64,000 nt of DNA from Rikenellaceae bacterium. GTDB lineage: Bacteria; Bacteroidota; Bacteroidia; Bacteroidales; Rikenellaceae. The stretch spans positions 131,921 through 195,920 of the forward strand of contig JAJBUQ010000019.1 of NCBI GenBank assembly GCA_020860245.1. Direction: 5' to 3'. The notes beneath the pieces are model-generated. The model saw nothing but the letters and a program-made list of their open reading frames with translations. It was not told the origin of the DNA and did not search any database. Numbering within the stretch: the first letter of the stretch is position 1; every line of letters begins with the position of its first letter. Below are positions 44,412 through 54,214 of this stretch, in pieces. The position numbers were made by a program, and so were the translations under genes.

Positions 44412-45164
44412 TCAGCTTCCTGCGAGCCATGCTTTAAAATTCGAAGTTCTGTTCTTGCTGATGAATATCTGCTCCGGAGCTGTGATCTTTGTATTGATTA
44501 ATAATCTGCTGTCGAACCACACCGTAATGTCTTTTATGGAATTTCTCGATATTATATAACGCCTGTTCGCACGGTAGAATTTTTTCGGATCGAGTCCGAC
44601 AAATATAGAATCCAACGATTTGTCGACCGGATAATTGTTGCCGTCGGCTGTGGTCAGTGTAGATCTCTCGTTTGCAGTATGGAAAAAATATATCTCTTCA
44701 CATGGCACGGGAATTATCTTATCCTTGTATGCAATAAGAATACTGTCCGAATATCTTGACGGTTTTATCGATTCGGAGATCCTGTCGAGGTATGCGGAGA
44801 GGTCGTTGTTGCTGAATTTTTTGAACTTTGCGAGCGACCGTTCGACGTCGTTTTTATTTATAGGTTTGAGTAGATAATCCACGCTGTTCACTTTGAACGC
44901 CTCTATTGCATATTCATCGTAGGCCGTCGCAAATATTACCGGAACGTCCACGTCTATACATTTAAATATATTGAACGCGGGTCCGTCCGCAAGATGAATA
45001 TCCATGAATATCAGATCCGGATGCGGATTCTTTTTTAACCACTCCACTGTCTGCGACACGCTGTCGGTATTGGCCACTATATCTATCTGCGGTTCTATCT
45101 CTCCAAGTATATTTTTGATGTTGGTAAACGCGAACGTCTCATCCTCGACTATCAGGATCTTCAT
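44412..45164 (-). CDS. LytTR-family response regulator (RND efflux module)
   Basis: 250 residues. The receiver has the acid pair EDE at about 7-9, Asp55-type phospho-acceptor in DLIFMDIHLADGP, T in FATAYDEYAI and K in LLKPINK. The C-terminal LytTR DNA-binding domain (about 145-250) has ILIAYKDKIIPVPCEEIYFF, RYIISRNSIKD and the late RLLINTKITAPEQIFISKNR. LytTR proteins bind pairs of direct repeats about two helical turns apart; a pair with 22-bp period is found at 46314-46352. Its gene starts 4 nt after the kinase stop. The receptor-kinase pair flanks the RND efflux operon. Confidence 0.92.
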   Translation of the reverse strand: MKILIVEDETFAFTNIKNILGEIEPQIDIVANTDSVSQTVEWLKKNPHPDLIFMDIHLADGPAFNIFKCIDVDVPVIFATAYDEYAIEAFKVNSVDYLLKPINKNDVERSLAKFKKFSNNDLSAYLDRISESIKPSRYSDSILIAYKDKIIPVPCEEIYFFHTANERSTLTTADGNNYPVDKSLDSIFVGLDPKKFYRANRRYIISRNSIKDITVWFDSRLLINTKITAPEQIFISKNRTSNFKAWLAGS

Positions 45165-45168
45165 TTGG

Positions 45169-46179
45169 TTATTTGTTTACTGGTTCGACTAAGGGGAGAA
45201 TTACTTCGAATTTGTTATCGGTCTTATTGATCCCGATTCTGTATCCGGTTAAGAGAGAGAACCTATTGTCAAGGTTCTTAAGCCCGATGCCGGATACTTC
45301 CGGAGAATCTATTTTTTCCTGTATGGAATTGGATATTACCACACTGCCTTCTTCTATAAATATACTGACATCCATGGGATGGCTGGTGCTAATCACGTTG
45401 TGTTTGACCGCATTCTCCACCAGTGGAAGAAACGATAGTACAGGCAGCAGATATTTATAATAAACAGGATCGATGTCGGTAATTATGCGGAATTTATTTT
45501 CGTACCTTACTTCGAGCAGGAATCTGTACGATTCGAGAAATTTAAGTTCCTCGTCGAGCGGAACGAGGCCCTTCTTTTCGCTCTGGAGAATATATCGGAA
45601 CACCACGGATAATTTATCTATATATTCCAAAGACTTCTCACGTAGATTCTCCCTTATGAGAGACGACATAGTGTTGAGCGTGTTAAAAAAAAAGTGCGGA
45701 TTTATCTGGTTTGTTAGCGCATCGCAACGACTTTGAAGAGATTCGATCTTCAGCATCTCATTCTCCTGTTCGATCACCGTCTGCCTGTTGTGCAGCTTGT
45801 AAACCTCGCATGCAAGCAGGGATACTGCAAGCACGACGAAGAACTGGAATATCAATATTCCGCTCATCTTAGCGAGACTCAGCGACAAAAGCGACTGTAT
45901 GAATATACATACGAGATACGCCGCGACAGTCATGATTACGCTTTTAGTTATCTCTTTGGATATCTTCGATCCTTCGCGCGAATTCGTGAAGAATAGATAC
46001 CACGAAAGGAAAAAGACGATAAGGAACCGTGTGCCCGTCTCCGTAAGCACAGGGCTGAACATATATGTCCCATAGGTGCTCAACAACCTCGTGATATTTG
46101 GGATCGAGATCAAAAGACTTAGAATAAACGAGACAATAAGAATTATCTTTGTGTTTGTTTTTACCGAGGCAACATTCAT
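45169..46179 (-). CDS. LytS-type sensor histidine kinase (RND efflux module)
   Basis: 336 residues. Four membrane helices (about 10-30, 45-65, 78-98 and 105-125) form the sensor, without a periplasmic domain. The His_kinase domain has the phospho-His motif NQINPHFFFNTLNTMSSLIRE (His near 162), and the ATPase part has VLSFLPLVENAVKHN and GIGLKNLDNRFSLL. This type pairs with LytTR regulators, and one follows 4 nt downstream. A -7 box lies 18 nt before the start. The divergent RND operon begins 246 nt away, making it the obvious target. Confidence 0.92.
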   Translation of the reverse strand: MNVASVKTNTKIILIVSFILSLLISIPNITRLLSTYGTYMFSPVLTETGTRFLIVFFLSWYLFFTNSREGSKISKEITKSVIMTVAAYLVCIFIQSLLSLSLAKMSGILIFQFFVVLAVSLLACEVYKLHNRQTVIEQENEMLKIESLQSRCDALTNQINPHFFFNTLNTMSSLIRENLREKSLEYIDKLSVVFRYILQSEKKGLVPLDEELKFLESYRFLLEVRYENKFRIITDIDPVYYKYLLPVLSFLPLVENAVKHNVISTSHPMDVSIFIEEGSVVISNSIQEKIDSPEVSGIGLKNLDNRFSLLTGYRIGINKTDNKFEVILPLVEPVNK

Positions 46180-46196
46180 AACGGTGTCGTTTTGTA

Positions 46197-46229
46197 CAAA
46201 TATAGTGAAAATCAGACGACAAGACCAAA
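46197..46229 (-). promoter_or_regulatory. Promoter of the LytS-LytTR pair
   Basis: Minus-strand TATATTTG (46204-46197) matches the -7 box; TTTG at 46229-46226 is 21 nt upstream, slightly longer than the usual 19. Confidence 0.55.
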
Positions 46230-46313
46230 CTTGTTTAAGAGATGTCCGAGGTGCATCCCCTACTATACAAATATAATAAAACGTCGGAAATATCTGCGGT
46301 GATCCAAAATCTC

Positions 46314-46352
46314 ACCCCTGAAATTTTCGCATTTAACCCCTAAAATTCCCGC
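46314..46352. promoter_or_regulatory. Direct repeat upstream of the RND operon, candidate LytTR operator
   Basis: ACCCCTGAAATTTTCGC (46314-46330) and ACCCCTAAAATTCCCGC (46336-46352) agree in 14 of 17 positions and start 22 bp apart. This is the arrangement expected for a LytTR dimer on one face of the helix. Confidence 0.65.
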
Positions 46353-46425
46353 TTATATTTTAAAGGGGCGGATAATTATTAAAAAATCTTTTTTTTGTAA
46401 ATATCAATCCACTTAAACTACCTAT

Positions 46426-47505
46426 ATGAACAAAAAAACGATAAGATGGGTCTCATTGGCTCTTATAGCTCTTATTCTGATAATCTATTCGATTTACTCC
46501 GCAAGAATGGGCGATACGGGAGTGGATGACACCGGTTCCACAGGAAGATCCGGAGCAAGGACTCTCAACGTCGATGCCGTGGTGGTCAATCCCGCGGAAC
46601 TTACCAGCAATATCCGCATTATGGGGGATCTGCTCCCTGACGAAGAAGTACAGCTTATCTTCGAGACGTCCGGGAAAATAACCGAATTGAAAATAGACGA
46701 GGGCACATTTGTCAAAAAAGGGCAACTGCTTGCCAGAGTCAACGATGCGCCTCTTAAGGCCGAACTCAAACGTTACCAGGCGCAATTGAAGCTTGCCGAA
46801 GACAGGGTGTACAGGCAAAAGACTCTGTATGAACAGGATGCGGTAAGTAAAGAAGTTTATGAGACGGCGATTTCCGAACTGGATCAGCTGAAAGCCAATA
46901 TAGAATATGTCAATGCGAACCTTGCGCTTACAGAACTCCGCGCTCCCTTCGACGGGAAGATCGGTCTGCGTTTTGTCAGCGAAGGGGCATACGTAAGTAC
47001 CACTACCGTGATCGCTACCCTGACAAAAGATTCCCCGCTTAAACTCGAATTTACAATACCCGATTTCTACCAATCGTCCGTACAGAACGGTACTCATGTG
47101 GTATTTACCCCGTACAACGGGGACGGTACCGAATACGAAGCTACGGTCTATGCCGTCGACTCTTATGTGGATACGGAGACGAGGACCCTTGCGGTAAGGG
47201 CGCTATATCATAACCACGACAGGAAGTTCCTCCCCGGAAGTTATGTTACCGTATCTGTCGATCTTCAGGAGTTCCCAAGCGCATTGTCCATTCCCGGACA
47301 GGCTTTGGTTCCCTCTATGGGCAAGGAGCAGGTATTCCTGTACAGATGGGGCAAGGCTCAACCGGTGGATGTCGTAACAGGTATAAGGACCGATACGCAC
47401 ATACAAATACTGGAAGGCATACAGCCGGGCGATACGGTCGTTACTACCGGTATATTGCAGATTCGTACGGGAATGCCGTTGGTTATCGATAACTTAATAG
47501 AATAA
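46426..47505 (+). CDS. RND efflux periplasmic adaptor protein
   Basis: 359 residues. A single N-terminal anchor or signal helix (8-25) lies before the membrane-fusion core. In order come a beta-barrel/lipoyl half (ADLTSNIRIMGDLLPD-type strand, DEGTFVKKGQLLARV), an alpha-helical hairpin (LKAELKRYQAQLKLAEDRVY), the second lipoyl half (ELRAPFDGKIGLRFVSEGAYV) and barrel and membrane-proximal domains ending VVTTGILQIRTGMP. It links the inner-membrane pump to TolC. The pump follows after 11 nt. No lipobox is seen, so it is anchored by its helix. Confidence 0.94.
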   Translation: MNKKTIRWVSLALIALILIIYSIYSARMGDTGVDDTGSTGRSGARTLNVDAVVVNPAELTSNIRIMGDLLPDEEVQLIFETSGKITELKIDEGTFVKKGQLLARVNDAPLKAELKRYQAQLKLAEDRVYRQKTLYEQDAVSKEVYETAISELDQLKANIEYVNANLALTELRAPFDGKIGLRFVSEGAYVSTTTVIATLTKDSPLKLEFTIPDFYQSSVQNGTHVVFTPYNGDGTEYEATVYAVDSYVDTETRTLAVRALYHNHDRKFLPGSYVTVSVDLQEFPSALSIPGQALVPSMGKEQVFLYRWGKAQPVDVVTGIRTDTHIQILEGIQPGDTVVTTGILQIRTGMPLVIDNLIE

Positions 47506-47516
47506 TCCGGTTTGCT

Positions 47517-50500
47517 ATGAATATATCGGAATTAAGCATAAACAGGCCTGTCCTCGCTACGGTATTGAACGTGGTCATTATCATCTTCGGGATCATTGCG
47601 TATTTTACTCTCGGTATCAGGGAGTATCCGAGTGTGGACAACCCGATTATCTCGGTGAGCACCTCCTATGCCGGAGCGAGCCCTGAAATTATAGAATACC
47701 AGATTACTATTCCGTTGGAGGAGCAGATCAACGCGATTCCCGGTATCCGTTCGATGAGCAGTCTCAGTTCACTGGGAAGCAGCCGTATTACTATCGAGTT
47801 CGAATTGGATGTGGATATGGAACGCGCTGCCAATGACGTGCGGGATAAAGTATCGCGCGCGCAGCGTTATCTGCCGAGCGACTGCGATCCTCCCACGGTA
47901 TCCAAACAGGACGCGGATGCCTCGCCGATCCTTATGATCGCGGTGTCGAGCGATAAACGTTCCATTCTCGAAGTGAGTGAAATTGCCAAACTATCCATTG
48001 CCGAGCGTCTGCAGACCATAAACGACGTGAGCAGCGTGGATATATGGGGAGAGCGCAAATATTCCATGAGGTTGTGGCTTGACCCTGAAAAAATGGCCGC
48101 CCACGGAATTACAGCAGGAGACGTTCGAAGTGCTATCATAAGTGAAAACGTGGAACTCCCCTCCGGAACCCTCCGCAGCGAGAATACACAGTTGAGCGTA
48201 AGAGCCCGCGGCTACCTTAAAGACGTTGAAGATTTTAAGAACATAATAGTCAAAGAGGACGGTGTTTATATAGTTCGCATCAGAGATATTGCGAGGGTCG
48301 AACTCGAGGCCCAGGACTTGGAGAGTTATCAGAAAATAAACGGCAATCTCTCCGTGATGCTAGTCGTAATTCCCCAGCCGGGATCCAATCATATCGAGAT
48401 CGCCGACGAGGTATACAAACGCGTCGAAGATATTCGTAAAGACATTCCGGAGGATATCCTTATGGAATATACGATGGACAACACCCGTTTTATCCGCGCA
48501 TCCGTCAAAGAGGTCGAAGAAACGATATATTTTGCATTTGTATTGGTGATAATAATCATCTTCCTGTTCCTGAGAGACTGGAGGGTCACCCTTATTCCCG
48601 TGTTGGTTATACCTATATCGTTGATTGGAGCATTTTTCGTGATGTTCCTCTTCGGATTCACGATCAACGTGTTGACTCTGCTCGCCCTTGTGCTTGCTGT
48701 CGGACTCGTGGTGGACGATGCGATTGTGGTAGTGGAGAATATATACGTGAAAATAGAGAGCGGAATGAAACCGTTCGACGCGGCGGTAAGCGGATCGAAA
48801 GAGATATTCTTTGCTGTTGTCTCCACGACTATAACGCTTGTATGTGTATTCCTTCCGGTTATGTTCGTTACCGGTATGACAGGTAAACTTCTGATCGAGT
48901 TCTGCGTGGTTATCTCCGGATCCGTAATAATTTCATCGTTCGTAGCCCTTACCTTTACGCCGATGGTGTCGTCGAAACTGTTGAAAAAGGAAGATAAAAA
49001 AAATAAATTTTATTCTGCTACCGAACCGTTCTTCGAGAAAATGAACGCGGTTTATGAAAAAATGCTTGTGGGGTTCCTGAGACATAAATATATTGCATGG
49101 ATTATCATGGCCATAGCGGTATTTTTTATCGTTCTTCTTTGGATTCGCGTACCTGCGGAGACAGCGCCTCTGGAGGACCGCTCGCAGTTCTCCGCGACAT
49201 TGCGTATGCCGGAGGGAACGAACTTCGCATACCGTTCGTTCTATACGGACCATTTGGCTCAACTCGTGTCGGATAATATATCGAGCGAAGAAATCAGGGC
49301 CGTGTTACCGAGGGTGAACAGCGGATCTTCCAATATAACGTTCATTCTTACGGATATTCATGACCGCGAACGGACTCAAAACGATATCGCCGAGGAGGTA
49401 AGGAATCTCTTCTCCGACCAGACCATGGGGCAAGCGTACGTGCAGCAGCCTGAGTCCTTCTCGCGTTCGTGGGGACTCCCTGTACAATATGTACTTCAAG
49501 CCACGACTCTGGAAAAACTCCGCGAGTATCTGCCGAAGTTCCTTGAACGAGCGGAACAGAGCGAGATACTGGTGTCTGTCAATGCCAATCTACTATTCAA
49601 TAATCCGGAATTGAATGTTACAATCGACCGCGACAGGGCGAATTCGCTGGGATTATCTACAAGCGACGTCCAGTCCACGCTGCAGTATGCGATGAGTGGA
49701 CAGCGGTATGAATACTACTATATGAATAGCCAGCAGTACGAGATAATAGGTGAGATCGAACGCCCTATGTCGCGCACTCCTCTCGACCTCAGTTCCGTAT
49801 ATCTTAGGAACAGCAGCGGAGACATGATTCAGCTCAGCAGCGTTATCCAGTATAACGAGGACGTGGCGCCTGCTACTTTGTACCACTATAACCGATTCCG
49901 TTCTGCTACCGTATCCGCAGGACTCGCTCCCGGATATACCATCGGACAAGGAATCGAAGAGATGGACCGTATCGCCAAAGAAGTTCTCGACGATTCGTTC
50001 CGCACTGCACTGTCAGGTGCTTCGAAGGACTTCGCAGACAGCGAGTCGAGTCTCGGATTTATCTTCGGGCTTGCACTCGTGCTCATATTCCTCGTATTGT
50101 CAGCACAATTTGAGAGCTTCAAAGATCCTATTATTATTCTCGTTACCGTGCCGCTCGCATTGTTCGGATCTCTATTCTTCATGTGGATGTTCGACCAAAC
50201 CATGAATATTTACAGCCAGATCGCATTGATAATGCTTATCGGACTCGTGGCAAAGAACGGTATTCTTATCGTAGAGTTTGCCAACCAGCGTAAGGAGAAG
50301 GGGTTCACTAAGTATGACGCTATCGTAGGAGCTTCCGTGCAGAGACTCAGACCCATTCTTATGACCAGTTTCTCGACTATTGCCGGTATTCTTCCTTTGG
50401 TGTTTGCTAACGGTGAAGGTGCCAACGGACGTATTGCGATGGGTATAACCGTGGTCGGAGGTATGGTGATAGCTACATTTATGACACTGTTTGTTGTACC

Positions 50501-50558
50501 TTCAATTTACTCCTACATATCTACGCGCAGCGATAAGATTACAATCAGAAATAAATAA
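47517..50558 (+). CDS. RND multidrug efflux permease (AcrB-like)
   Basis: 1013 residues, 12 membrane helices and two large periplasmic loops. The start SINRPVLATVLNVVIIIFG is the usual helix 1. The proton-relay Asp pair is in VGLVVDDAIVVVENIY, and GFTINVLTLLALVLAVG precedes it. The last helices include AKNGILIVEFANQ and RLRPILMTSFSTIAGILPL. The porter region has EYQITIPLEEQINAIPG. It exports drugs, bile acids or detergents using the proton gradient; the range is unknown. It stands between adaptor and TolC in a complete three-gene tripartite operon. Confidence 0.96.
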   Translation: MNISELSINRPVLATVLNVVIIIFGIIAYFTLGIREYPSVDNPIISVSTSYAGASPEIIEYQITIPLEEQINAIPGIRSMSSLSSLGSSRITIEFELDVDMERAANDVRDKVSRAQRYLPSDCDPPTVSKQDADASPILMIAVSSDKRSILEVSEIAKLSIAERLQTINDVSSVDIWGERKYSMRLWLDPEKMAAHGITAGDVRSAIISENVELPSGTLRSENTQLSVRARGYLKDVEDFKNIIVKEDGVYIVRIRDIARVELEAQDLESYQKINGNLSVMLVVIPQPGSNHIEIADEVYKRVEDIRKDIPEDILMEYTMDNTRFIRASVKEVEETIYFAFVLVIIIIFLFLRDWRVTLIPVLVIPISLIGAFFVMFLFGFTINVLTLLALVLAVGLVVDDAIVVVENIYVKIESGMKPFDAAVSGSKEIFFAVVSTTITLVCVFLPVMFVTGMTGKLLIEFCVVISGSVIISSFVALTFTPMVSSKLLKKEDKKNKFYSATEPFFEKMNAVYEKMLVGFLRHKYIAWIIMAIAVFFIVLLWIRVPAETAPLEDRSQFSATLRMPEGTNFAYRSFYTDHLAQLVSDNISSEEIRAVLPRVNSGSSNITFILTDIHDRERTQNDIAEEVRNLFSDQTMGQAYVQQPESFSRSWGLPVQYVLQATTLEKLREYLPKFLERAEQSEILVSVNANLLFNNPELNVTIDRDRANSLGLSTSDVQSTLQYAMSGQRYEYYYMNSQQYEIIGEIERPMSRTPLDLSSVYLRNSSGDMIQLSSVIQYNEDVAPATLYHYNRFRSATVSAGLAPGYTIGQGIEEMDRIAKEVLDDSFRTALSGASKDFADSESSLGFIFGLALVLIFLVLSAQFESFKDPIIILVTVPLALFGSLFFMWMFDQTMNIYSQIALIMLIGLVAKNGILIVEFANQRKEKGFTKYDAIVGASVQRLRPILMTSFSTIAGILPLVFANGEGANGRIAMGITVVGGMVIATFMTLFVVPSIYSYISTRSDKITIRNK

Positions 50559-50565
50559 TAAACTT

Positions 50566-51888
50566 ATGGGATCTATTAAAAAATATATATTTATCTCAGC
50601 ATCCATGTTAATGGGAATTACCGGATTCTCCCAAGTGGCAATGAGTCTTCAGGATCTTATTGTAACAGGTATGGAACAGAATCTCGATATAAGAATTACG
50701 AGGAATGAGCAGGAGATAGCCGATAATAATTACACATGGGGCAATGCGGGCTATTTGCCTATTGTGAGCTGCTCCGGAGGGTATTCGGGAACGTTCAATA
50801 ATCAACAGTACAAGGAGTATTCGGGCGAAAAAATAAAGAATAATAACATGAGCGCCGGGACCTATAACGTCGGACTTAATCTCAACTGGACGATCTTCGA
50901 CGGATTCAGTGTACAAACGCGATACGATAAACTTCACGAGCTTGCGCATCAGGGGGAGATATACACTATGATTGCCGTGGAGGATGTCGTCTCCTCCATA
51001 ACGTCCGGTTATTTCAATCTCCTTCAACAGAAGATCAGACTTCGGAATTATCGTTATGCTGTCGATCTGTCGAGAGAACGTTTGAGAATAGTTCAACTTT
51101 GCAAATACACCGGAGCTGGTTCCGGACTGGAAGTAATGCAGGCAGAAGTCGATCTGAATTCCGACAGCGCTGCGCTCATCAGGCAGGAACAGGCTATCAG
51201 GAGTGCGAGCATTGAACTCAACCGCCTTATCGCGGATAATCATTTTAGCGACGTTATAGATATAACAGATTCGGTTATCTACCTGCATAACGTTCCAGAC
51301 ATCGTCGAGCTGCTGGAGCAGTTCTACCGGAAAAATACGTCATTGATACTTGCCGAATCGAACGAGAGGGTTGCTTATCTGGATTATAAAGCGACAAGAT
51401 CAGAATTTTTCCCTACTCTTATATTTAGCGGCGGCTACGGATACCAGTTCAGTAAATCCGATGCAAGCGCATATAAAAATCAAAATACGTTGGGATTCAA
51501 TTACGGATTTACCGTCGGATTTAATATTTTTGATGGAAATAAAGGGCGGATACGTAAAAACGCGAGAATACAGATGGATAATGTAACCCTTGCGCGCGAA
51601 AATCTCGAATTATCCATAAAGTCGCAGCTCTATGATTACTGGACTACCCATCAGAATAATATACGCCTCGTGGAACTCGAAAGGCACAATCTAAACGTTG
51701 CGCAGGAGAATTACCGAACGGCAATGGAACGGTATAGACTGGAAGAACTCGCCGGTATCGAACTTCGGGAAGCGCAGCAGAATCTTTTAGACGCGGAAGA
51801 CAGCCTTCTTGCCGCGGAATATAACGCGAAAATTTGTGAGATAGCGCTGATGTACCTGACAGGGAACATACTGCAATACATAAGATAA
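50566..51888 (+). CDS. TolC-family outer membrane channel (RND operon)
   Basis: 440 residues from ATG 50566; the longer open frame overlaps the permease. The signal peptide ends near TGFSQ. Two repeats of the OEP domain with long helices are visible, for example NGMNL-type TGMEQNLDIRITRNEQEIAD and the second copy starting RKNTSLILAESNERVAYLDY. Conserved LRNYRYAVDLSRERLRI in the helical barrel is followed by the C-terminal LLDAEDSLLAAEYNAKI. It forms the exit duct for the RND pump. It ends at a strong terminator shared with the convergent LytTR gene. Confidence 0.93.
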   Translation: MGSIKKYIFISASMLMGITGFSQVAMSLQDLIVTGMEQNLDIRITRNEQEIADNNYTWGNAGYLPIVSCSGGYSGTFNNQQYKEYSGEKIKNNNMSAGTYNVGLNLNWTIFDGFSVQTRYDKLHELAHQGEIYTMIAVEDVVSSITSGYFNLLQQKIRLRNYRYAVDLSRERLRIVQLCKYTGAGSGLEVMQAEVDLNSDSAALIRQEQAIRSASIELNRLIADNHFSDVIDITDSVIYLHNVPDIVELLEQFYRKNTSLILAESNERVAYLDYKATRSEFFPTLIFSGGYGYQFSKSDASAYKNQNTLGFNYGFTVGFNIFDGNKGRIRKNARIQMDNVTLARENLELSIKSQLYDYWTTHQNNIRLVELERHNLNVAQENYRTAMERYRLEELAGIELREAQQNLLDAEDSLLAAEYNAKICEIALMYLTGNILQYIR

Positions 51889-51892
51889 AATC

Positions 51893-51918
51893 TAAGACCG
51901 GCTGTAAGGCCGGTCTTA
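51893..51918. terminator. Bidirectional terminator after the RND operon
   Basis: Stem TAAGACCGGC/GCCGGTCTTA with a 6-nt loop. The right arm overlaps the stop codon of the convergent LytTR gene. Confidence 0.85.
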
Positions 51919-52647
51919 TAGCGATGTTTGATCGAGTTTGTTAACGAATGCTTCCGCGTAAGAGTCGCTGACAGGGATGAGTTCTCTGCCAATCTTTATC
52001 CTCCTTCGCTCGACTTCGTCGATCTTATCGATAGCCACGATGAATGATCTGTGTACCCTTATGAAATTATCTTCAGGAAGTTTCTCTTCCAGGGCCGACA
52101 TATTATTGAGAGTTACGATCGTTCTTCCGTCCCTGATATGGATCTTGACATAATCGCCGTAGCCTTCGATGTATAGAATATCGGACAGCATAACCTTAAC
52201 CAGCTTATTCTCAGTTTTAACGAAAATGTGATCCGGAGCATGTATAGGTTTGACGACAACCGGAACTGACGCTCCCGGTGGAGTATTATTCGTTTTGTTC
52301 AGAAGGTCATGGGCCTTGTTCACACCCTTGAGAAACCGTTCGAAATTGACAGGTTTGAGAATGTAATCTACGGCATCCAGCATGAATCCGTCTATCGCAT
52401 ACCGTTCGTAGGCCGTAATAAATATTACCATAGGTTTATACTGAAGGCTCGATATGAGCTGTACTCCGTTTATGTCAGCCATCTCTATATCGGTAAATAT
52501 GAGGTCGGTTTTATTCCTGCTTAAAAAATTCATCGCCTCGAATGGATCGGTAAACGTTCCGCAAAGTTCGAGAAACGGAATTTTATTGACGTACGACCGG
52601 ATAAGTTCGAGCGCAAGAGTCTCGTCGTCGATAGCTATGCATTTCAT
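51916..52647 (-). CDS. LytTR-family response regulator (MacAB efflux module)
   Basis: 243 residues from ATG 52647. The receiver has DDE near 6-8, phospho-acceptor Asp in DLIFTDIEMADING, T in FITAYERYAI and K in LKPVNFER. The LytTR domain (about 140-243) has IFVKTENKLVKVMLSDILYI, EGYGDYVKIHIRDGRTIVTL and FIRVHRSFIVAIDKIDEVER. The gene is divergent from the TolC-MacAB operon, which ends in a LytS-type kinase gene, the probable partner. A direct repeat with 21-bp spacing lies in the shared promoter region. The upstream start at 52671 is possible but gives a non-typical N-terminus. Confidence 0.92.
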   Translation of the reverse strand: MKCIAIDDETLALELIRSYVNKIPFLELCGTFTDPFEAMNFLSRNKTDLIFTDIEMADINGVQLISSLQYKPMVIFITAYERYAIDGFMLDAVDYILKPVNFERFLKGVNKAHDLLNKTNNTPPGASVPVVVKPIHAPDHIFVKTENKLVKVMLSDILYIEGYGDYVKIHIRDGRTIVTLNNMSALEEKLPEDNFIRVHRSFIVAIDKIDEVERRRIKIGRELIPVSDSYAEAFVNKLDQTSL

Positions 52648-52770
52648 AATAACAAAAGAGTAATTTTCCATAAAGATACTAAAAATACCTCATTCTGTGT
52701 TTTTTTAGGCTGGATCGGCCTTAAATGACGGTGAATGCCTCCTTTTATCCGATAAATTGTTTCTTTTGAA

Positions 52771-52799
52771 TCCGCCGTTTTTTTTCACGGTTCCGCCGT
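52771..52799. promoter_or_regulatory. Direct repeat upstream of the tolC-macAB operon, candidate LytTR operator
   Basis: TCCGCCGT occurs at 52771-52778 and 52792-52799, starting 21 bp apart, or two helical turns. A dyad TACGGAC/GTCCGTA (about 52799-52819) follows immediately. Confidence 0.6.
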
Positions 52800-52870
52800 A
52801 CGGACCGCAGAGTCCGTAGAATACATTTTATCTATACGGAAACAGGAAATAAATTTGCTGAAAATAAAGA

Positions 52871-54196
52871 ATGATTATGGATATGAAAAAAATATGGATT
52901 GTGATACCGATGCTGCTGTCATATATGGCTGCATTCTCACAAAATCCGGTGTGGACACTGACGGATTGTATCGAATACGCCCGTGAAAATAATCTTCAGG
53001 TGCGGTATTCCAGACTGTCGGAGGAGAGTTCGGAAGTCAATCTGCTGCAGGCGGAGGCCGACAGACTCCCGTCGCTCTCGTTCTCTACAACCCAGACCTA
53101 CTCCGGACAGAAGTCTCAGAACGGTAACGGAAATTACAGGCAGGAAGGTACGTACACGGGAAGTTATTCGCTAAATGCGGGGATGACGCTCTTCAACGGA
53201 GGCAAGATCGCAAATACCGTGATACAGAACGAACTGGCGGTAGGTATGAGTATCCTTAATACCGAAGAGATCCAGAATAATATCGAAATAGCGGTAACTC
53301 AGGCTTATCTACAAGTACTTTATTCGAATGAATCCCTTAAAATAGCACTCCAGAATCTCGAAAATTCCGAAGCACAATTAGAACGCTCGGAGATATTGTT
53401 TGAAGCAGGCTCGATAGCTCTCAGCGAATTGGCGCAGATCAGGGCGCAGTATTCGAGCAACAAATATCAGGTGACCGTAGCTGAAAATTCTCTTGCTGAC
53501 TCTTACCTCCAGCTCAGACAGCTCTTGGAGATGGGGATCGGCGAACAGCTTGAGATTTATATGCCGGAGATCGACGATGACGACGTAATTCAGCCCGTTG
53601 CGTCGCTCGAATCGGTCTATGCTACGGCCCTGGACGTTATGCCGGAAGTCAGAAACCGCCTGTTAGGGTTGGAGTATGCGGAGATAAATGAGAAGATAGC
53701 AGCTGCGGACAGGCTGCCTACCGTGTCGGTCAGTGCTGGTGTGGGAACTTCTAACTTCTCCGATTCCGGACTCTCATTCACCGATCAGCTTAACAGAAGA
53801 CTTAATGAGAGCGTGGGAATCAGTGTCAGTGTGCCAATATTCAATAACAGAAGAGCTAAGACTGCGATAGAACTCGCAAAGATCCAGATGCGTTCGGCGG
53901 AGCTGGATGTATACAATACCGAGAAGGATCTTCTCAATACCGTGGAATCCCTCTACCGCGAGGTTATCTCCGCCCAGAGCAGGTATTTATCTGCAATCGA
54001 GAATCTGGAATATTCGACTATAAGCTATATTCTGGTAGAGGAGCAGTACAATGCCGGACTTAAAAATCCTGTGGATCTGCTCACCGAGAAGAACAGTTAT
54101 CTCGCCGCTCAACAGGAAACCCTTCAGTCGAAGTACCAGGCAGTTCTATACCTGAAACTACTGAACTTCTACCGGAACCAACCCATAGAATTATAA
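52871..54196 (+). CDS. TolC-family outer membrane channel (MacAB operon)
   Basis: 441 residues. The signal peptide ends near YMAAFSQ. Two OEP repeats are visible, WTLTDCIEYARENNLQVRYS opening the first and LESVYATALDVMPEVRNRLL the second. Long helices with Gln/Ala-rich heptads and the closing LLTEKNSYLAAQQETLQSKY follow. It is a paralogue of the TolC gene in the RND operon, not a recent copy. It is the first gene of a five-gene operon with MacA, MacB ATPase, MacB permease and a kinase (gaps 6-21 nt). Three in-frame ATGs lie close together; the first is used. Confidence 0.93.
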   Translation: MIMDMKKIWIVIPMLLSYMAAFSQNPVWTLTDCIEYARENNLQVRYSRLSEESSEVNLLQAEADRLPSLSFSTTQTYSGQKSQNGNGNYRQEGTYTGSYSLNAGMTLFNGGKIANTVIQNELAVGMSILNTEEIQNNIEIAVTQAYLQVLYSNESLKIALQNLENSEAQLERSEILFEAGSIALSELAQIRAQYSSNKYQVTVAENSLADSYLQLRQLLEMGIGEQLEIYMPEIDDDDVIQPVASLESVYATALDVMPEVRNRLLGLEYAEINEKIAAADRLPTVSVSAGVGTSNFSDSGLSFTDQLNRRLNESVGISVSVPIFNNRRAKTAIELAKIQMRSAELDVYNTEKDLLNTVESLYREVISAQSRYLSAIENLEYSTISYILVEEQYNAGLKNPVDLLTEKNSYLAAQQETLQSKYQAVLYLKLLNFYRNQPIEL

Positions 54197-54214
54197 AAAT
54201 TAAAATATTATAAA

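Noticed and set aside
46453..47097. 214-codon minus-strand frame over the RND adaptor
   Set aside because: Shadow frame; the plus-strand adaptor has complete domain order.
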